Shown here piece after piece: positions 33,000-44,159 of a DNA stretch of 64,000 nt; position 1 is the first letter of the stretch, and every line of letters starts with the position of its first letter. Position numbers and translations under genes: made by a program. This stretch comes from Girardinichthys multiradiatus. Its lineage: Eukaryota > Chordata > Actinopteri > Cyprinodontiformes > Goodeidae. Below the pieces are notes generated by a model. It was not told where the DNA came from, did no database searches, and saw only the letters and a program-made list of their open reading frames with translations. The stretch lies in the NCBI RefSeq assembly GCF_021462225.1, contig NC_061800.1, positions 16,724,749 through 16,788,748 of the forward strand, in the 5' to 3' direction.

Positions 33000-33294
33000 T
33001 TTATATTCTGATCCCTGGTTCCCTGTAATTTATCAGCCACTTCTCCCATTTCCTCAGTTCAACTTCAGTCCCTTAGCTTCCCTCACAGCTGCCCTCTGTT
33101 TCTAATCAACCACCTGCTCCTTGTTGAGTAATCATCTCTCCTGTGATTCCCACCAGCCTGGTTCCTTGTGTTCCTCTTGTGATGTAATATTTTGAATGCC
33201 CCCCTGGACCTTAGTTTTCGAGCTTCCTTTTTTTAACTACATTTATCTGCCTCCTACCTGCATTTGGTATCTGCTTTTCAGCATTACATGACAC
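33000..33294. repeat. Possible LTR-like or retroelement tail fragment
   Basis: C/T-rich sequence with CCTGCATTTGGTATC close to its end and a final ATGACAC, a texture seen at ends of fish retroelement LTRs. Related-looking but diverged stretches occur at about 43560-43870 and 52720-53040. The assignment is weak. Confidence 0.25.
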
Positions 33295-33369
33295 AAATGA
33301 AATAAATTAGAATATTATCGAAAAGTTCATTTATTTCACTAAGTGAAACACATTATATAGTGTTAACTA

Positions 33370-34813
33370 CAGTGCCTTGCAAAAGTATTCGGCCCCCTTG
33401 AACTTTTCAATCTCTTTCCACATTTCAGGCTTCAAACGTAAAGATATAAAATTCTAATTTTTTGTGAAGAATCAACAACAAGTGGGACACAATCATGAAG
33501 TGGAATGAAATTTATTGGATGTGTCAAACTTTTTTAACAAATAAAAAACTGAAAAGTGGGGCGTGCAATATTATGCGGCCCCTTTACTTTCAGTGCAGCA
33601 AACTCACTCCAGAAATTCAGTGAGGATCTCTGAATGATCCAATGTTGTCCCAAATGACTGATGATAATAAATAGAATCCACCTGTGTGTAATCAAGTCTC
33701 TGTATAAATACACCTGCTCTGTGATAGTCTCAGGGTTCTGTTCAAAGCGCAGAGATCATCATGAAGACCAAGGAACACACCAGGCAGGTCCGAGATACTG
33801 TTGTGGAAAAGTTTAAAGCCGGATTTGGATACAAAAATATTTCCCAAGCTTCAAACATCCCAAGGAGCAGTGTGCAAACAATCACATTGAAATGGAAGGA
33901 GTATCAGACCACTGCAAATCTACCAAGACTCGGCCGTCCCTCTAAACCTTCATCTCGAACAAGGAGAAGACTGATCAGAGATGCAGCCAAGAGGCCCATG
34001 ATCACTCTGGATGAACTGCAGAGATCTACAGCTGAGGTGGGAGAGTCTGTCCATAGGACAACAATCAGTCGTACACTGCACAAATCTGGCCTTTATGGAA
34101 GAGTGGCAAGAAGAAAGCCATTTCTCAAAGATATCCATAAAAAGTCTTGTTTAAAGTTTGCCACAAGCCACCTGGGAGACACACCAAACATGTGGAAGAA
34201 GGTGCTCTGGTCAGATGAAACCAAAATTGAACTGTTTGGCCACAATGCAAAACGATATGTTTGGCGTAAAAGCAACACAGCTCATCACCCTGAACACACC
34301 ATCCCCACTGTCAAACATGGTGGTGGCAGCATCATGGTTTGGGTCTGCTTTTCATCACCAGGGACAGGGAAGATGGTCAAAATTGATGGGAAGATGGATG
34401 GGGCCAAATACAGGACCATTCTGGAAGAAAACCTGTTGGAGTCTGCAAGAGACCTGAGACTGGGATGGAGATTTATCTTCCAACAAGACAGTGATCCAAA
34501 ACATAAAGCAACATCTACAATGGAATGGTTCAGAAATCAACATGTCCAGGTGTTAGACTGGCCAAGTCAAAGTCCAGACCTGAATCCAGTCGAGAATCTG
34601 TGGAAAGAGCTGAAGACTGCTGTTCACCAACGCTCTCCATCCAACCTCACTGAGCTCCAGCTGTTTTGCAAGGAAGAATGGGCAAGAATTTCAGTCTCTC
34701 GATGTGGAAAACTGATAGAGACAAACCCCAAGAGACTTGCAGCTGTAATTGCAGCAAAGGGTGGCGCTACAAAGTATTAACGCAAGGGGGCCGAGTACTT
34801 TCGCAAGGCACTG
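33370..34813 (+). mobile_element. Tc1-like DNA transposon with intact transposase
   Basis: The ends are CAGTGCCTTGCAAAAGTATT on the left and its complement with two changes in about 31 bases on the right. TA flanks it on both sides (33368-33369 and 34814-34815). At 1,444 bp with one uninterrupted transposase, it is the only transposon here with no visible coding defect. Confidence 0.95.
33761..34780 (+). CDS. Tc1-like transposase, full length (339 aa)
   Basis: The frame runs from ATG at 33761 (MKTKEHTRQVRDTVVEKF) to TAA after GGATKY, the normal size for Tc1 transposases (about 340 aa). The first 110 residues form the bipartite helix-turn-helix DNA-binding region, with an AT-hook-like GRP at 58-60 followed by a basic stretch (RTRRRL) that may aid nuclear import. 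The catalytic DD34E triad is Asp152 (WSDETKI), Asp243 (QQDSDPKH) and Glu278 (NPVENLW), with exactly 34 residues between the last two. HGGGSIMVW is the glycine-rich box. It would cut and paste the flanking inverted repeats into TA sites in the nucleus. No stop or frameshift is present; whether it is active depends on substitutions I cannot evaluate. Confidence 0.95.
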   Translation: MKTKEHTRQVRDTVVEKFKAGFGYKNISQASNIPRSSVQTITLKWKEYQTTANLPRLGRPSKPSSRTRRRLIRDAAKRPMITLDELQRSTAEVGESVHRTTISRTLHKSGLYGRVARRKPFLKDIHKKSCLKFATSHLGDTPNMWKKVLWSDETKIELFGHNAKRYVWRKSNTAHHPEHTIPTVKHGGGSIMVWVCFSSPGTGKMVKIDGKMDGAKYRTILEENLLESARDLRLGWRFIFQQDSDPKHKATSTMEWFRNQHVQVLDWPSQSPDLNPVENLWKELKTAVHQRSPSNLTELQLFCKEEWARISVSRCGKLIETNPKRLAAVIAAKGGATKY

Positions 34814-35130
34814 TAACACACAGACTGATGTTTTTAAGGCTTTATTTCTGTTAATTATGACAATTTTCCACCTACAGCTGATGATGATGTGACATTTAGC
34901 ATGAGACTATTAAAAAAAAAAGCATTATAATACAGAAATTTAGGTTTAATAAAAAGTTTGTTTAATGTGTTTTATGAATAAGACTTCTTAAAACACTTTG
35001 AAGCCACATATTCTTCTTCTTCCACTTCACAATTATATGCTACTTTGTGTTGGTCTATCACATAAAACACAAATCAATTACATAGTTGTTTGTGTCTGTT
35101 ATGTGACAAAAGCTCAAGAAGTATGAATTG

Positions 35131-36544
35131 CCAAGCGAGATTATATTGATGGCTAGCACCATCTGCATGCACAGACTTATTGAGTAATTGTTTATGCTAA
35201 TTTAATGGAAATTCCAACTAGATAGACACACAAAACACACACAAAAAGCAAACTGTTCTTTCATTATTGTATATTTTTCATATATGCTACTCTTCACCTT
35301 GCAGCAGTGCTCGTATTAAAAATAGGATCTCTTCACTTGTTTAAAGATACTTGCATGCGCAGGAAAATAAATAAATGTTACTAAAAAACCTTAAACCACA
35401 ATAATTTTAGAGTGCAAGATTTGGAAAACAAAATATCCAAGCTGAGAATATCTCAAACCTGTCAAATGACCTTTCCCTTAAAAATAAATTATCCTATCTT
35501 ATAAAATAAAGAAAATAAATACATGATCCACCACCATTTCATTTTTTTCATTCTTTTTTGAAACGGTCTGCACATGGCATAAATAAACATTGAGGAGCAG
35601 GTTTAAATTATAATTCCATTTGAAACATCTTTTATTGATGTGTTGACTAACAAACACTTAAATAGAGAGGTTTTCAAAACTGTTTCTTTAAAATGTCAAA
35701 TCTCTTTGCGGGAGACGTCTTCAAAGCTGTTTGTAATTACACAACCTCAAACTAGTGTTTAGACAACAAATTTACCGTGAGAAGATCATCATTGCATATT
35801 AATGTGATCAATATTCCCAAATAAACAGGACTTTGATTTCCTGCAAGGCTGTCTGGATCTGAGCTGCATTTCCTGAAAGAAACCCCACTTCTGTCCTGCC
35901 ACAGAGAGAGTTTAGTCAATACTGTTTAGCTTGTGGGCACAAACAGTTCAGGTCATATTCATATTGGCAAAACTTTATCTAAGCAGGAAAACAAATCTGA
36001 TTAAGATGGGAAACTCAAACATGTCTGAAAAGAAGAGATCGTGAAGCATCCCAGTGGGTTGTGAAATTAAATTCCAGGATGATTAGCTTCAGCTCAGATT
36101 GGCAGCAGGATTTATAATTCACATTGTTCATTGCAGTGCAATGAAGGGCAGGGACCAATATTTGTGACGATGAATAAATTATGTTCACCTCAAAACATTT
36201 GAAATCTCACCCATAGCTATATCATGTAAGGTTTCTTGTGAAAAACTGAGGATTTGACAACAAACATTAAATTCAGAATATCTTTTCACATACTTGTTTT
36301 GGTAAATCTAGTCACAAAAACTCAACCAAACTGATTTCTGTCATTCTGGGCAAAAGGGCAGAAAAAGTAAAGTCTCCATTCAAAGACAGGTAATCATAAG
36401 CATCTTGTTAACCGAAATTAAATTCTGATTTGGTAGAACCAAAGAGCATGCTGTAATCATGTTAGTTACCTAAGTTGATATGTGCAAACATTATTTCATG
36501 AGAAACTGACTTAAAAAAGAAAAAGTTCAACAGTTTTGTCACTC
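35131..36544. other. Unassigned sequence between transposons
   Basis: AT-rich, apparently unique. A less AT-rich stretch at about 35840-36160 (AGGATGATTAGCTTCAGC, TTCATTGCAGTGCAATGAAG) could be regulatory. No gene. Confidence 0.35.
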
Positions 36545-37290
36545 ACTTTAAAAGTGAAACTCATTATATAGATTTATTAGACAAAGAGTGAAAAGTTTCA
36601 AACCTTTATTTTTTATAATTTTGATTATTATGGCTTACAGATAATGAAACCCAAACATTCATTGTCTCAGAAAATTTTAATATTGTGAAAACGTGAAAGT
36701 ATGTTCATAGAAAGTTGAGTGGAAGGAAAAAGTGTGGTAGAAAAAGGTACACAAGTAGCAGGGATAACCATAGCCTTGAGAGGATTGTCAGGCAAACTCC
36801 ATTTAGGTATTTGGTGGAGCTTCACAGGGAGTGGACTAAGGCAGAGCGAGTCAGAGCATCAAGACTTACAACACAGACGAATCCCACACATGGGCTTCAA
36901 ATTTCACATTCCTCTTGTCAAGCTACTCCTGAACCAGACACAACATCAGATGAGTTTTACCTGGGCTAAGGAGAGGAAGAACTGGAGTGTAGCTCAGTGG
37001 TCCAAAGTCTTCTTTTCAGATGAAAAACTATTTTGCATATAATTTGGAAATCAATGTGCAAGAGTCTGTAGGAAGATTGGAGAGGCACATAATCCAAGTT
37101 GCTTGAAGTCCAGTGTGACCTTTCCACAGTTAGTGATGGTTTGGGGTTCCATGCCATCTGCTGGTGTTTATTGAAGTACACAGTCAACACATGAATCTAT
37201 AAACTATATGAGTTTCAATTTCTTAAATACATGACAAAAAATATTGGACTTTTTAACAATATTCTAATGTTCTGAGATGTACCTGATTTA
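36545..37290 (+). mobile_element. Decayed, internally deleted Tc1 copy (family of 53891-55499)
   Basis: Terminal sequence is at 36545-36690, transposase-derived sequence at about 36715-37160, and a right end at about 37230-37290 (ATATTCTAATGTTCTGAG). The coding part matches the other copy's GRKKCGRKR and TWAKERKNWSVAQWSKVFFSDEKLFC region, with frameshifts. The C-terminal catalytic half is deleted. It still has four G in GTTTGGGG, where the 53891 copy has three. Confidence 0.75.
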
Positions 37291-39711
37291 AATTTGTCTT
37301 GCATTTTTAAATTTCATCTCATGCATTCTCATAGTTCCCACCAGAAAATCCAGTTATTCAGGGACAGTTTGCGGCTTACCGTCAGAAACGCTGTGAGAGT
37401 AGAATCCTTATCTATGTGATATGTACCTTGATCTTCACTAAAATCACAACATTCCCTCCAAATTCATGAAAGATTAATGGTCACAAGTCAAAAAGGGGCA
37501 ATCAACTCTTATCTATTTTGTACGTCTATTTTGCCCTATTAACCATAAAACATCGCCCGTGGACCTAGTGCAGAAACTGTGTGAGTATTTAAAAAAATAA
37601 ATGACTATTTAAAAGCTGTAATTTATACAAGTAATTTGTACATGTAATCCTTAAAAAAACTCCCACCCTTTTCTGTATTTGTTTAATTGTGTTAAGGGTT
37701 GCATGGAGTCTGTGGTCAATGGTGAGACGATCAGGTATACCCTAAACAGGCTGCAAGTCCTTCACATGGCAAAACAGAAGCAACAACAAGACAAACAACC
37801 ATGAAGGCACACACACGCTCACAAACCGACCTTAAAAACCTTACAACGGCTGTGAACAAGGCATCCAGCACAATAAGCACACAAAATGTGTAACAAATTA
37901 ATCATGCTTGGCCGGGGGCTTACACTGAAAAAGCGATCTCATTAGACCCAACAGGTTGGGGCCCCTCTCTCTAATTGTATAATCATTGCACCTTATCTTT
38001 GTTGTGACAATTTAAAAAAATAAGAACAAAATAAAACAAAAACAAGAGATATAAAGAGTATACATTATTCTAAGCACAGCCTCAGTGTTTAGGAATCAAC
38101 TCATATATTTAATGACAGAAAATCACACATCCAGTGCATCCTTTTAGAAAATTATCGAAATGTTTTTTAGAAAATTGTTTGCTGAACAACTGATAATCCA
38201 CATGCTGGGGCTACATAAAACATCATGATAATATGAATTTTCATATAATGTAAATATACCTTAAATATAAAAAAGAAACTGAATGCATGGCTGTGCAGTT
38301 AAATGATTAAATCCATTCACAATTTTTGCATATGTTAAAAACAGCACTTGAATATCATAAATGTCTAGCTACGTAATACAGTGACCTTTTGGATCAATCA
38401 GTTCCTGAAATCTCACAGATGTACAAATGACATAAAATACAATCAACAAATCTGAACCAGTCTCCTGACACCACACTGGGTTTGTCTGCCAGCATCAAGG
38501 CAGCCTAATGTTATACGCACGCAAAAGGGACCTCTCACATTGAACGTTATGGATGAAGAGCAGTGCCTTTACGAGAGGTTCTGGACTTTTGAACAAAGAG
38601 GAACTTGTACCTCTCCCCTTAGGTGAACACCAGTCCAATATTTCACCCAATAAAGCCAAATGGGTATATAAATTGCCCGAAGGAAAGACAACTTTCCTGA
38701 TTGCTAATCATCTCATGCTTTCACCTGTGTTTCATACTCCTCTGACTGGTAATCAATAGCTACACTAGCATCCTCTCAGCTAGGCATGCCTAAGGAGTAA
38801 GTGTCAGTCCACGGCAGCCTTATAAATAGATTGGGCTGCATATGGACACATGGATACTTTCCTTGTCAATTGTGAAGAGCAATAGTCCAAACTGTCAGCT
38901 TACATGTTTTTTCACTTAAGCTTGTTGCAGTGTGAGTGTTGCAGAACTGTGCAAAATAAAAAAAAGTGATTCTGTTTAAAGAATACGTTTTTATAGATAT
39001 TGCATTATGTTAATAAAGTAATTTAGCTGATGCAATAATCTTGTAATTCTCTGCTGTTTGAAAATAATGGTTTTACTGGTGGCTTTTTTAGGCATTTACC
39101 ATTGATTTTTAGATCAGTCATAAGCCTTTCCCTTAGGCTTTGTTTTCTCTTTCTTTATTTGTAATAACAGTCCCACAGGATCGAAATTTGAAAAAAAAAA
39201 AACTAAAGATAATATATGCTAGACAGACCATCTATTTTTCTCTCTATATGATTGTTATTAAAGGAACAAACCCTTACTGGCCTGGTATTCAGTTTTGATT
39301 ACAAACTCCAGATCTTCATATATTATACCCTAAAAAGATACATACATTTCATCATTGAATACTAGAAGTTTCAGTTCAAACTGCTCAAACTGAGTAAAAG
39401 TGTCTAGAAATTTTATTCATTTTGTGACATTTCCCCAGAGTTGGGAACAGTTTTAATTTCTGACATGTAAAGAAATGAGTAAAATAGTTTTGCTGTGGGA
39501 TAAATTCTAGTCAGGCTGGAGCTCATGCTGGATTTCAGCTATGTAAAATAACTCAAACATTTCTTACCTGTATGAGCTAAAATATAATTTTGACATATTG
39601 TTCAATTGTTTGGTTAGTCCCAACCACCAACACCTATATATGGATAAACAACAAATTACCCTTAGGGCACAATAAAGTATATCATATGTTAATCTAGACT
39701 CTTGTTTTTTC
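37291..39711. other. Unassigned intergenic sequence
   Basis: AT-rich unique-looking sequence. The stretch at 37900-38000 (GGCCGGGGGCTTACACTG, CTCTAATTGTATAATC) is less AT-rich and could be regulatory. No coding feature supported. Confidence 0.35.
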
Positions 39712-39728
39712 AAACTATCGCTTCCAAG

Positions 39729-42430
39729 ATGGCGCCGCAGATGGTCGCCTCGGCGTGTTGGTGCGCATTGTTTTGTTTTGTTTTTTGCTTTAAAACGGTC
39801 TTCTGTGATGGTACCCGGAGCTCTCTCACCAGAGAAGAACTCATGAACATCAGGGCTACTACACCAGAGGAGTTATTTCCCACTTTTCTGCCTACTGCTC
39901 TGGAATATTTGGACATTCTGGTCAAAGGTGCGCTCACCTTTGTTCACGCGGTGAAACGCCGGAAGAGAGGGAAACGGGCTGGGGTACTGGTACGTCTTCG
40001 CCAGCGTGGACTACAAACACCGTTACCTGGAATATTTCTCTCTAACGTGCGCTCACTTCCCAACAAAATTGAGGAACTACAACTGTTGTTGGGGAAAAAC
40101 AGGGACTTTTATTCATCGGCAGTTTTGTGCTTCACGGAGACGTGGCTGTGTGGATTAATACCGGACTTTGCGCTGCAGCTGGCAGGATTCCAGCTCTACA
40201 GAGCGGACAGAGACACGGAACTCTCCGGCAAAGCGAAAGGTGGAGGAATCTGTTTTTACCTCAACAGTGGTTGGTGCAACGACGTGACAGTGATTCAGCA
40301 GCACTGTTCTCCAGACCTGGAATCCTTCATCATAAACTGTAAGCCTTTCTATTCCCCCCGTGAGTTCGCTTCGTTCATCCTGGTCGGTGTTTACATCCCG
40401 CCGCAAGCTAACGTGCAGGTCGCACAGCGCATGCTCGCCGACCAGATACTGAGTGTGGAGCGGACCAACCCGGACTCCTTAGTAATCGTCGTTGGCGACT
40501 TTAACAAAGGTAATATCACCCACGAACTCCCCAAATATAGACAGTTTTTTAAATGTCCGACCAGAGAGGACAACATTCTGGATCACTGTTACACCACCAT
40601 CAGAGACGCTTATCACGCCGTCCCACGTGCTGCACTGGGCCAATCCGACCACATCATGGTCCACCTGATTCCTGCATACAGGCAGAAACTAAAGCTCTGC
40701 AAACCTGTTGTGAGGATGACAAGGAAGTGGAGCAGTGAGGCTGTGGAGAATCTCCAGGCGTGTTTAGGCTGTACAGACTGGGATGTGTTCAGGACTACTA
40801 CCAACAGTCTGGACGAGTACACAGAGGCTGTGACTTCCTACATCAGCTTCTGTGAGGACAGCTGTGTACCATCATGCACCAGGGTGAGTTACAACAACGA
40901 CAAACCCTGGTTCACAGCTAAACTCAGAAGGTTAAGACTGGATAAGGAAGAGGCCTTCAGGAGTGGGGACAAAGACATATACAGAGAGGCAAATTACAAG
41001 TTTGGCAAGGCAGTGAAAGAGGCCAAACGACTGTACTTTGAGAAGCTCCAAAACCAGTTCTCAGCCAACGACTCTGCGTCTGTCTGGAAAGGGCTCAAGC
41101 AAATCACCAACTACAAGCCGAAAGCCCCCCACTCCATCAACGACCGACGCCTCGCCAACGACCTGAACGAGTTCTACTGCCGCTTTGAAAGACAAAGGGA
41201 CAGTCCTGCAACCATCCCCCACGACGCCCCCCAACAGCTGCAGCCACAATCCACCACCCCCACTTCCCCAACCTCAAGAGGGGCCTTGGCACCTCCAACC
41301 CCCACCCTGAAGTTCCCCCCCACCAGCCCCCTACCCACGCCGAGGACAGCCTTTTCCATCCAGGAGAGGGACGTCAACAAACTCTTCAGGAGACAGAACC
41401 CCCGGAAAGCTGCTGGTCCGGATTCTGTCTCACCAGCCAGCCTGAAGCACTGCACTGATCAGCTGTCTCCAGTCTTCACAGACATTTTTAACACCTCACT
41501 GGAGACATGTCATGTGCCAGCCTGCTTCAAGTCCTCCACCATCGTCCCTGTTCCCAAGAAGCCAAGGACCACAGGGCTTAATGACTTCAGACCCGTCGCC
41601 CAGACCTCTGTGGTGATGAAGTCCTTTGAGCGCCTTGTGCTCTCACACCTAAAAGACATCACCGACCCCCTCCTGGACCCCCTGCAGTTTGCCTACAGAG
41701 CCAACAGGTCTGTAGATGATGCAGTCAACCTAGCCCTTCATTTCATCCTCCGGCACCTGGACTCCACAGGAACCTATGCCAGGATCCTGTTTGTGGATTT
41801 CAGCTCTGCCTTCAACACCATCGTCCCAGTTCTGCTACAGGAGAAGCTCTCCCAGCTGAGTGTGCCCAACTCCACCTGCAGGTGGATCACTGACTTCCTG
41901 TCTGACAGGAAGCAGCACGTGAGGCTGGGGAAGCACGTCTCTGACTCCCTGACCATCAGCACCAGTTCCCCCCAAGGCTGTGTTCTCTCTCCTCTGCTCT
42001 TCTCCCTGTACACCAACAGCTGCACCTCCAGTCACCAGTCTGTCAAGCTTCTGAAGTTTGCGGACGACACCACCCTGATCGGACTCATCTCTGATGGTGA
42101 CGAGTCCGCGTACAGATGGGAGGTGGACCATCTGTTGGACTGGTGCAGCCAGAACAACCTTGAGCTCAACGCTCTAAAGGCAGTGGAGATGGTTGTGGAC
42201 TTCAGGCAGAACCCAGCCCCACCTGCCCCCATCACCCTCTGTGACTCCACAATTGACACTGTGGAATCTTTCCGCTTCCTGGGAACCATCATCTCCCAGG
42301 ATCTCAAGTGGGAGCCAAACATCAGCTCCCTCATCAAGAAAGCCCAGCAGAGGATGTTCTTCCTGCGGCAGCTGAAGAAATTCAACCTGCCAAAGACTAT
42401 GATGGTGCACTTCTACACAGCCATCATTAA
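39729..42430 (+). pseudogene. Rex1-type LINE endonuclease-reverse transcriptase, C-terminally truncated
   Basis: From the first ATG (39729, MAPQMVASACW) about 900 codons are open; eleven further foreign codons follow before the stop at 42464. The N-terminus has a hydrophobic stretch (CWCALFCFVFCFKTVFC). The APE-type endonuclease shows LSNVRSLPNKIEEL, CFTETWL, VVGDFNKGN and the GQSDHIMV catalytic His region. A Pro/Thr/Ser-rich linker (41210-41340) leads to the RT with FVDFSSAFNT (motif A), SPQGCVLSPLLF (motif B), FADDTTLIG (catalytic) and ESFRFLGTII. The protein nicks target DNA and primes cDNA synthesis. The end after MMVHFYTAII is lost, so the copy is probably inactive despite lacking internal stops. 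Confidence 0.88.
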
Positions 42431-42647
42431 AAGAGACCCTTTTAATGATATGCTAATTTTGTGAGAGAGGAATTTTTGGTTTTCATGAGCTGTATGCCAA
42501 AATCATCCATATTAAGACAATAAACGACCTGAAATATTTCAGTTAGTGTGCAATGAATCTAAAATATATGAATGTTAAATTTTCATCATGACATTATGGA
42601 AAATAATGAACTTTATCACAATATGCTAATATTTTGAGAAGGACCTG
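42431..42647 (-). mobile_element. Solo terminus of the Tc1 family seen at 53891-55499
   Basis: This 217-bp piece matches the reverse complement of the first 200-odd bases of the element at 53891, from AGAGACCCTTTT to the outer tip GGACCTG at 42647, followed by TA. The other terminus is absent, so insertion was followed by deletion that also removed the end of the LINE frame. Confidence 0.85.
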
Positions 42648-42762
42648 TATATTTATATTATATTGTAGATATGTTTATACTGTTTAATTTGTATTGTATT
42701 GCACCGACTACGCCAAAACAAATTCCTTGTATGTCCAAAAACGTACTTGGCAATAAAGCTTT

Positions 42763-42791
42763 TCTGATTCTGATTCTGATTCTGATTCTGA
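42763..42791. repeat. (TCTGAT)n tail of the Rex1-type LINE
   Basis: Four to five tandem hexamers directly follow the poly(A)-signal-like CAATAAAGC, the usual microsatellite end of such LINEs. Confidence 0.85.
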
Positions 42792-43004
42792 TGACAAAGA
42801 ACAAGTTGATGTTTCTCTGGAGTGAAATTGACGCTGTTTGCTGATGGTGTGGGCGTGGCAGCATGGTGAATTTTGTTTGTATCAGGATGCATATTTCTCA
42901 AAAAGTGGCAGTTTAGTCTTGACAGTCCACAGAATACTTTGGGCATCATCAATATGTTCTTTTGGCAATTGTGCGATGAGCCTTTGTGTTCTCTTTGCTC
43001 AGTA

Positions 43005-43350
43005 GTGGTTTTGACCCAGGAACACTCCCATGGACGACATTTCTTACTGATAAAACCATTACCTTAACCGAGGCAAGGAAGGCCTGAGGTGCTTCAGATA
43101 TTCTAGGTTCTTTTTTGACCTCCTGTGTGAGTTTTTCATGTGCTCCTTAAGTGATTTTGGTAGGGTGATGACTTTTGTGAAGGTTCACTACTGTTCCATG
43201 TTTTCTCAGTAGTGGATAATGGCTCTCAATCTGGTTCACTGGCATCCCAAAGCCTTAGAAATGGCGTTGTAGCCCTTTTCGGACTGACAGATTTCAGTGA
43301 CTCTGTTTTCCATCAGTTCTTGAATTTCTTTAGATAGGAGAACAAATTCT
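43005..43350 (-). mobile_element. Tc1-like transposase N-terminal remnant
   Basis: Read on the minus strand this gives traces of a Tc1 DNA-binding region: RKHGTVVNL-like, ITQKAHEKLTQEVKK-like and KPLLSKENTKAHR-like segments in the expected order. It has stops and no recognisable termini or catalytic half. Confidence 0.6.
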
Positions 43351-44159
43351 GAACTCATCAGTATCATTCAGTTCATTTTTCTGAACTTATACTTTTACTT
43401 GATGTCTTTCATGCTTTCCATTGCATTTAGCCTTTTAGTTTATCCTTGTGTTTTTTTTAATCTTTTGAACTATTCTTGTTAGTATTCTTTGTTAGAATAG
43501 TTCCAGTACCTTTGTTTAGTTTTAGTAATCTGTTTTTTTTTTTTTTTTGCTTTTGCAGTCTCTGACACTGTAATCAGATTAATTCAGTCCACCCTCACTG
43601 TGCCAATCAGTCTCCTGTGCCATTCACTTTAGATTCCCTTTATAAACAGTATACTCCTTGCTGGAGTATACTGTTTGCCTTGCCATGCCAGTCCATGATT
43701 GTTTGTTCATGCCATGCTAAGCCTGTCCATGTTCATGCCTGCATCTGTTACAACCTTCCTGCTGTGAATTGTCCTTATTGGTTATTTATTTAAACACATT
43801 TTACTCACCAAGCTGTTCCTGCCATTCCTGCCTGCATTTGGTTCCTACTCCAAGAGCCACTTCTGACAAAAAAGGAGATTTTTTCATTGAATACGGTTTA
43901 GTTGCAAGCAAACCACACTAGCTAAAGGCAAAGGGCACACAGACTACCTAAGGGCAAATTACATTTTGTTCTTGTACGTTATTCATAATTTATTTATTAA
44001 GTATTCATCAAGTCAGGACAACTGTTTATAAGCCTTAAATGATATATAACTCTGTTATACAGTGTTAAAAATGAATCAATTATAACCCAGTTGTTTCATG
44101 CAGTTTATAGACATTTACATTTGGCACACTGCATCGATGATCACCCAGTACAAGAAACA
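43351..44159. other. Unassigned sequence with a perfect hairpin
   Basis: It contains a 14-bp perfect inverted repeat (43644-43657 and 43663-43676) with a 5-base loop, then C/T-rich sequence to about 43870 ending CATTTGGTTCCTACTCC, which could be an old retroelement end. No gene. Confidence 0.4.

Larger units (their letters stand above)
33295..34930. mobile_element. Fragment of a second Tc1 family interrupted by the intact Tc1
   Basis: The flanks 33295-33369 (AAATTAGAATATTATCG, GAAACACATTATATAG) and 34814-34930 (ACACACAGACTGATGTTTTT) read as one continuous terminal sequence when the 1,444-bp insert is removed. A similar sequence occurs at 36545-36690 beside a transposase of the family at 53891-55499. 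The young Tc1 therefore inserted into an older transposon end. Confidence 0.5.
30345..35130 (+). mobile_element. Old Tc1-like transposon exploded by later insertions
   Basis: A left Tc1 end (GCAAAAGTATTCAGACCC at 30351) and a right end (35025-35130, TTTGTGTTGGTCTATCAC) bracket about 4.8 kb. Transposase pieces occur in the right order between them: MKINHHTSQVRAK at about 30585, TGFKAGLGYKTVSQVLN-like codons at about 31020-31073, and a block near 32713-32910 matching the AKRPMVTLEELQRS part of relatives. The gaps hold a TIR element, an inverted L2 tail and a younger Tc1. All coding pieces are stop-ridden. Confidence 0.65.
39712..42791 (+). mobile_element. Rex1-type (CR1/L2 superfamily) LINE, interrupted near the 3' end of its ORF
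   Basis: The copy begins near GCTTCCAAGATGGCGCC and carries one long EN-RT frame to about 42430. It is then replaced by a 217-bp terminus of another transposon (42431-42647). It resumes with the LINE 3' end (42650-42791), containing CAATAAAGC and a (TCTGAT)n tail. The RT sequence (FSSAFNTIVPVLLQEKLSQL, LLFSLYTNSCTSSH) is that of the teleost Rex1 group. The last part of the ORF is missing. No target-site duplication was evident. Confidence 0.85.

Noticed and set aside
33000..33294. Solo LTR of a Gypsy-type element
   Set aside because: Only a vague resemblance of the end; no paired border, target duplication or second identical copy, so kept only as a low-confidence repeat.
39729..42464. Long open frame as a host gene
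   Set aside because: It encodes an APE endonuclease and reverse transcriptase with LINE-specific ends and tail; it is a retroelement.
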